Assembly (NCBI GenBank): GCA_012934845.2
Contig: WNNJ02002532.1
Span: 1-64,000, forward strand
From: Pomphorhynchus laevis
Taxonomy: Eukaryota > Acanthocephala > Palaeacanthocephala > Echinorhynchida > Pomphorhynchidae
Length of the DNA stretch: 64,000 bases
Direction: 5' to 3'
Each line of letters starts with the position of its first letter. The stretch's first letter is position 1. A program made the translations under genes and the position numbers. The notes under the pieces were generated by a model. The model made no database searches and was not told the DNA's origin. It saw only the letters and a list, made by a program, of their open reading frames with translations. Of this stretch, positions 62,501 through 64,000 are shown piece after piece.

Positions 62501-64000
62501 AAGAAGGTATATATCTAGATATGAACATTAAATTAACATTAACTAAAACTACTATTAATTTATATCGTAAAGATGACATTTAAATTTACAAGAAACATTT
62601 TTGCATGAGCATTCATGCATACCATATAATATAAAATATAATACATTAAATAATGAAATTTTAAGAATTGCAACAATATGTAATGATATTGGCTTTCTTC
62701 AAAATCATTTAAATAATTTAATAGATACATATTTTAAACTAGGTTACTATAAAAATAACATCAAGCAGAAAATAGTAAAATATATAAATCAACACAATAA
62801 TATAAAGAATAAATTTAAACTCTTAAGTGGCAAATTTTTATGGATGGATAATAAATAATATACTTTGCATTAGAATAAGATACTAGATAGTTATTTCAGA
62901 GGAAATACATCATTAGCATGTATTTGGCCCCGCTGCTATGCTGGGTAGAGGAGTTAGGGGCCGAAACCTGATAGCATAGCAGTTCCTCCTGATGACCTCT
63001 AATTCTTATTCTGATACAACGTCTGTTATTTATTAGTCAATTCATAAAAATGACGTTTATTTTAAATTTTATTTTTTATTTTAACTTGATTTAAATTATA
63101 GAAAATCTAAAAACAATTATTAATTTTATTATTTAATTATTACTTTTTGATTTAGCATTATTATGTTTTGTTTATTTTATAATTATATTAAATACGTAGA
63201 CTCAGTTAGTTGATTTGATTAGTTTATCAAATCATTATTTATTTATCATTTTATTACTCACCAATTATATCGATAATATTATATCGTAATATTAATCACT
63301 TCGTTAATTTAATCACTTCTCGATTCTTCGTTGCCGTGCTTTGGCGTTTGCATTCGTTTCCATTGGGACTTAGTGCCTACGTTATAAATGTTAGAATCGA
63401 GTTTTTTGTTCATTATGTATTACCAATTAACAAAAAAAATATTAAATTTAAAATAACATGTTTTAATCCCTTAAATTTTTAACGATATCAAATTTGCTAC
63501 GTTGATCGTCGATTTGTCACGACACTTCATTTTACATTTATCTACCTTATGTCTCTTAGTTTTTCAAAACTAAATTTTTGGTTGAGAAATGGAGTTTAGC
63601 AGTCGTCTGGTTTGGTCCTTGTGAAGTTTAATTTGAGTATGTTTCCATTTATATTTTATTAAAGTTATATATGTTTCTACTAAAACATTTAGCATTCACT
63701 TAATATATAGCTTATCCTAGTATCCTTATATCCTATATCCTTATATAGCTTATTATACTTTTGAAATTTGTAAACATTCACGTACAAATTTTATTAAGGA
63801 ATTTAGTAATAATTTTATTGATACGGCCACCACAATGATGCCTGCACTTCGTACAGCCAGTGTATTATCATCTGCAAATGGAATGTTGATTTTGACGGCT
63901 TCGTCAATTGTAAGATACATTTTATTATTTATCATTTGCAGCTGTATTTTCACTGATATTTAAGTTTTTACTAAACTAAGTGATCAAGTTTTAAACTTAT
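35910..64000 (+). CDS. MFN/Marf-like: Mitofusin (mitochondrial outer-membrane fusion GTPase), 14 exons, 3' end off window
   Basis: Mitofusins are dynamin-family GTPases that tether and fuse mitochondrial outer membranes. Exons joined in phase give 583 residues: HR-like N-terminal segment, then G1 GRTSNGKST (about residue 84), G2 GHTTNCF, G3 DSPG (about 179), G4 NNRWD (about 237), the ISAKES segment, coiled-coil HR1 (about 300-475), LCADF joined to EDISFRFSL, and the start of the first membrane helix ([13 protein letters not shown]). Usual length is near 750, so the second helix and HR2 lie to the right. Every GT-AG junction keeps phase and no stop interrupts the coding path, so the gene looks functional. 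Introns are 47-62 nt or 1-12 kb; the third holds most of the transposons. Confidence 0.95.
36714..38530 (-). mobile_element. LINE B copy 5, longest of the family here
   Basis: Minus-strand order: linker ([20 protein letters not shown]), RT block A ([20 protein letters not shown]), block B ([20 protein letters not shown]), block C ([14 protein letters not shown]) and post-palm region to the 3' tail (complement near 36718-36756). The endonuclease and ORF1 are missing. Several frames are used. It lies in mitofusin intron 1, opposite to the gene. Confidence 0.85.
38540..39431. other. Mitofusin intron 1, right part
   Basis: AT-rich, with the 166-bp repeat copy at 38755-38920. No other feature. 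Confidence 0.5.
38755..38920 (+). repeat. 166-bp direct repeat, copy 2
   Basis: Same length and boundaries as 33661-33826, 5.1 kb away. After it, similarity decays but AGCTCA and ACTAATTT blocks persist, hinting at a longer, older repeat with a conserved part. Confidence 0.92.
39432..39530 (+). CDS. Mitofusin exon 2
   Basis: Reads [20 protein letters not shown] then [13 protein letters not shown], matching the SPL-x-x-F-x-x-AK opening of animal mitofusins. Ends in phase 1 at GTATTA. Confidence 0.88.
39580..39694 (+). CDS. Mitofusin exon 3
   Basis: After a 49-nt intron (39531-39579). Reads [20 protein letters not shown] then [13 protein letters not shown], the strand leading into the P-loop. 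Without this intron the frame would hit a stop, so the splice is required. Confidence 0.85.
40250..41300 (-). pseudogene. LINE D reverse transcriptase
   Basis: The frame at 41166-40870 reads [40 protein letters not shown] and [22 protein letters not shown] blocks 1-2. A remnant of block A (YMSKAFDHI) follows at about 40840. The catalytic YADD block is not preserved clearly. Downstream, [20 protein letters not shown] resembles the LINE C-terminal region. Confidence 0.75.
41575..42645 (+). mobile_element. LINE B copy 6, inserted in LINE D
   Basis: Plus-strand reading: [20 protein letters not shown] (RT block B), [14 protein letters not shown] (block C, catalytic pair changed), [11 protein letters not shown], then [16 protein letters not shown] and [18 protein letters not shown]. 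The 3' tail (GTAAGCGTGCGCTGGTACGC, TTTGCCAC, AAATAAA) is at about 42593-42632. It is 5' truncated. Confidence 0.87.
42815..43480 (-). pseudogene. LINE D APE-type endonuclease
   Basis: Blocks: [20 protein letters not shown] (catalytic Glu), [37 protein letters not shown] (catalytic Asp/Asn), [20 protein letters not shown] and [12 protein letters not shown] (SDH). These are the full set for APE nucleases of LINEs. One frame change near 43260. Confidence 0.85.
44545..44588. repeat. (TA)n microsatellite
   Basis: Perfect TA run of about 21 units just before the LINE D ORF1 frame. Confidence 0.95.
44588..44965 (-). pseudogene. LINE D ORF1 with SAP-like domain
   Basis: 125-residue frame. Residues 3-32 read [20 protein letters not shown] then [14 protein letters not shown], the helix-turn-helix pattern of SAP DNA-binding domains (L-x-x-L-x-x-E-C-x-x-R-G-I-x-x-G-x-K/R-x-x-L-I-x-R-I). 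The rest is low-complexity and polar. It may be the N-terminus of the element's ORF1. The start at 44965 has no upstream in-frame alternative of note. Confidence 0.6.
44985..50220. repeat. Satellite array: about 380-bp monomer and 870-bp composite
   Basis: The landmark TCATTCTACTGATGAGT recurs at about 45220, 45600, 45980, 46345, 47213, 48083, 48944, 49330 and 49695. Adjacent monomers are 365-380 bp apart. Three steps are 860-870 bp because a further segment of about 490 bp is inserted. That segment carries TACGTTTCGGCCTCTAGGTC and an internal 117-bp tandem starting GAGCGCCGAAAAAAGC. About 860 bp from 46917 is repeated almost exactly at 47787, so part of the array is very recent. Open frames inside it are by-products of repetition. 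It lies in mitofusin intron 3. Confidence 0.92.
50225..50960 (+). mobile_element. Penelope-like element remnant (RT N-terminal part)
   Basis: The reading around 50620-50760 gives [35 protein letters not shown], resembling the LDVxSLYT block A of Penelope RTs. It follows directly on the last 490-bp segment of the satellite, which may therefore be this element's terminal repeat. Short and broken. Confidence 0.5.
50960..51463. other. Mitofusin intron 3, right end
   Basis: AT-rich. A degenerate hammerhead-like segment (AAGGCCTCACGGCCGAATG, 51291-51309) may mark the end of a Penelope copy. Confidence 0.4.
51464..51557 (+). CDS. Mitofusin exon 4, P-loop and switch I
   Basis: After the 11.8-kb intron. 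Reads [20 protein letters not shown] then [11 protein letters not shown]; Arg of GRTSNGKS is split over the junction. The GHTTN threonine is G2. Confidence 0.97.
51620..51688 (+). CDS. Mitofusin exon 5
   Basis: After a 62-nt intron. Reads [20 protein letters not shown] then PIK. In phase 0 on both sides. Confidence 0.9.
51736..51857 (+). CDS. Mitofusin exon 6
   Basis: After a 47-nt intron. Reads [20 protein letters not shown] then [20 protein letters not shown], the strand before G3. Ends within the Ser codon of DSPG. Confidence 0.95.
51907..52015 (+). CDS. Mitofusin exon 7, G3
   Basis: After a 49-nt intron. Completes [20 protein letters not shown] and [18 protein letters not shown]. Confidence 0.97.
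52406..52433 (-). ncRNA. Hammerhead-like core, decayed
   Basis: Minus strand: CTGATGA, then a stem of GCTAG and CTAGC around CAGATA, then AAAA where GAAA is expected. One core base is lost, so it is probably inactive. Confidence 0.45.
52539..52706 (+). repeat. 56-bp tandem, 3 exact copies
   Basis: Unit begins GATGAGTGTTCTCCTTTACC and ends CGCACGATTTC. The three copies are identical. Confidence 0.97.
53350..53457 (+). CDS. Mitofusin exon 8, G4
   Basis: Reads [20 protein letters not shown] then [21 protein letters not shown] is the guanine-specificity motif of mitofusins. Confidence 0.97.
53509..53656 (+). CDS. Mitofusin exon 9
   Basis: After a 51-nt intron. Reads [20 protein letters not shown], then [18 protein letters not shown]. 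Phase 1 at the end. Confidence 0.96.
54621..54829 (+). CDS. Mitofusin exon 10, start of HR1 region
   Basis: Reads [20 protein letters not shown] then [20 protein letters not shown], matching the F-x-x-FE-x-x-F-x-x-C-x-S-x-SA-x-x-TKF block. Phase 0 at the end. Confidence 0.95.
55186..55268 (+). repeat. 22-bp tandem, about 4 copies
   Basis: Unit AGAAAATGTTTATTATCTAT plus two bases, in mitofusin intron 10. Confidence 0.9.
55670..55882. mobile_element. MITE-like inverted-repeat element with two hammerhead-like cores
   Basis: Ends are inverted copies (AAGAATTATTGGAGCTGAAT and the complement of CCAGCTCAAATAATTCTT). Each arm carries a hammerhead core pointing outward: on the minus strand at 55746-55719 CTGAAGA, stem GCTAAC and GTTAGC, GAAA; on the plus strand at 55809-55836 CTGAAGA, stem GCTAAC and ATTGGT, GAAA. 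The element lies in mitofusin intron 10 and is related by its ends to 60699-60972. Confidence 0.75.
55716..55750 (-). ncRNA. Hammerhead-like ribozyme core
   Basis: CTGAAGA fits the CUGANGA box, the stem II GCTAAC/GTTAGC is perfect over 6 bp with loop AGAG, and GAAA follows immediately. Stem III and stem I were not found convincingly, so self-cleavage is uncertain. Confidence 0.5.
56147..56456 (+). CDS. Mitofusin exon 11, HR1 coiled coil
   Basis: 103 codons of charged, heptad-like sequence ([20 protein letters not shown], then [19 protein letters not shown]). Corresponds to HR1 and the helices after it. Phase 1 at the end. Confidence 0.95.
56909..57090 (+). other. G+C-rich open segment in mitofusin intron 11
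   Basis: Starts right after ACAATTCTAG and stays open in the phase left by exon 11 for about 58 codons ([20 protein letters not shown] ... to a TGA at 57084). Composition differs sharply from the AT-rich intron. The residues do not resemble any mitofusin. It could be an alternative last exon, a transposon relic or chance. The minus strand is also open. Confidence 0.3.
57754..57871 (+). CDS. Mitofusin exon 12
   Basis: Reads [20 protein letters not shown] then [16 protein letters not shown], matching the NL-CADF block of the family. It ends two bases into a Val codon at GTAAGT. Confidence 0.93.
59685..59741. repeat. Perfect 23-bp inverted repeat, 11-nt loop
   Basis: ACAAGTGATAAAAACATACG (59685) continues to 59707 and is exactly complemented by 59719-59741. 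Weaker inverted similarity (A-rich left, T-rich right) extends to about 59580 and 59800. Confidence 0.85.
60699..60972. mobile_element. MITE-like element, 274 bp
   Basis: Left end AAAGAATTATTTGAGCTGAA and right end the near complement of AGCTTCAATAGTTCTTT; same ends as the element at 55670-55882. The interior is AT-rich and different. Confidence 0.7.
61701..61727 (-). ncRNA. Hammerhead-like core
   Basis: Minus strand: CTGAAGA, an imperfect stem with AGTA and TACT closed by GC and GC, then GAAATATC, as in the copy at 55716-55750. Confidence 0.4.
62098..62194 (+). CDS. Mitofusin exon 13
   Basis: After a 4.2-kb intron. Reads [20 protein letters not shown] then [12 protein letters not shown]; EDIxFRFSL is family-typical. 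Only this acceptor keeps phase with exon 12. Confidence 0.94.
62500..62870 (+). mobile_element. Penelope-like element remnant (thumb region)
   Basis: The 85-residue frame at 62601-62858 reads [20 protein letters not shown], then [20 protein letters not shown], resembling the segment after the RT catalytic core in Penelope-like elements (R-x-x-x-I, then L-x-x-L-x-x-x-x-x-x-x-GY). Short relic in mitofusin intron 13. Confidence 0.5.
62930..63010 (+). ncRNA. Hairpin with permuted hammerhead-like boxes
   Basis: CTGCTATGCT (62933) and AGCATAGCAG (62973) are exact complements. GAAAC at 62963-62967 comes before CTGATGA at 62989-62995. Their flanks TTAGGGG and CCTCTAA pair apart from one wobble. Confidence 0.45.
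63040..63222 (+). repeat. Dispersed repeat, inverted partner of 12180-12356
   Basis: Matches the reverse complement of 12180-12356 closely. It follows the hairpin at 62930-63010 and may be the tail of the same element. Confidence 0.75.
63799..63909 (+). CDS. Mitofusin exon 14, first membrane helix
   Basis: Reads [20 protein letters not shown] then [17 protein letters not shown], ending at GTAAGA. It aligns with the EEF...L-x-SRTS-x-G stretch before the transmembrane pair. The opposite-strand frame here is a shadow. Confidence 0.85.

Noticed and set aside
63753-63953. Minus-strand 66-residue frame as a separate small gene
   Set aside because: The plus strand at 63799-63909 fits a mitofusin exon with correct phase, acceptor and donor; the minus frame is its shadow.
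1-64000. tRNA, rRNA or snRNA genes
   Set aside because: No convincing tRNA T-loop/anticodon arrangement or conserved rRNA/snRNA block was seen by eye; a dedicated RNA search would be decisive.

Overview
The window is animal nuclear DNA, AT-rich and gene-poor. It holds parts of two spliced host genes on the + strand, embedded in a dense deposit of transposable elements. No prokaryotic feature, rRNA, tRNA or CRISPR array was seen. The two genes (an SLC16/monocarboxylate-type transporter and a mitofusin), CR1-type LINEs carrying PHD-like fingers, Penelope-like elements (PLEs) and Tc1- and MULE-type DNA transposons point to an invertebrate metazoan. Introns fall into two sizes, 45-62 nt and 1-12 kb. 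The phylum cannot be fixed from sequence alone; a flatworm would fit but is inference.

Layout. 1-2640: remnant of a PLE (-) and a broken LINE (+). 2648-11466: last five recognisable exons of the SLC16 transporter. Its 6.3-kb intron carries a Tc1-like transposon whose inverted ends have grown into long arrays of a 22-bp repeat. 11467-35900: transposon graveyard with LINE A (APE endonuclease, zinc-knuckle ORF1), two copies of LINE C (CR1-like), several fragments of LINE B, a deleted MULE, a Ty3/Gypsy-like fossil and a PLE with an inverted repeat bearing hammerhead-like cores. 35910-64000: mitofusin, 14 exons with consistent reading phase, running off the right edge before its second membrane segment and HR2. 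Its third intron (11.8 kb) holds LINE D (SAP-like ORF1), LINE B and a 5.2-kb satellite. Its other long introns hold hammerhead-bearing MITE-like repeats and a further PLE remnant.

The features most worth a second look are: (1) the Tc1-like element at 4107-6596, whose two ends are oppositely oriented 22-bp arrays (about 10 and about 72 units) with the extreme ends and TA target duplication intact; (2) a scatter of hammerhead-ribozyme-like cores, two of them paired head to head in inverted repeats; (3) three unrelated repeats with the hammerhead boxes in permuted order (GAAAC before CTGATGA) and complementary flanks; (4) a pair of mutually exclusive hairpins just downstream of the SLC16 stop codon.
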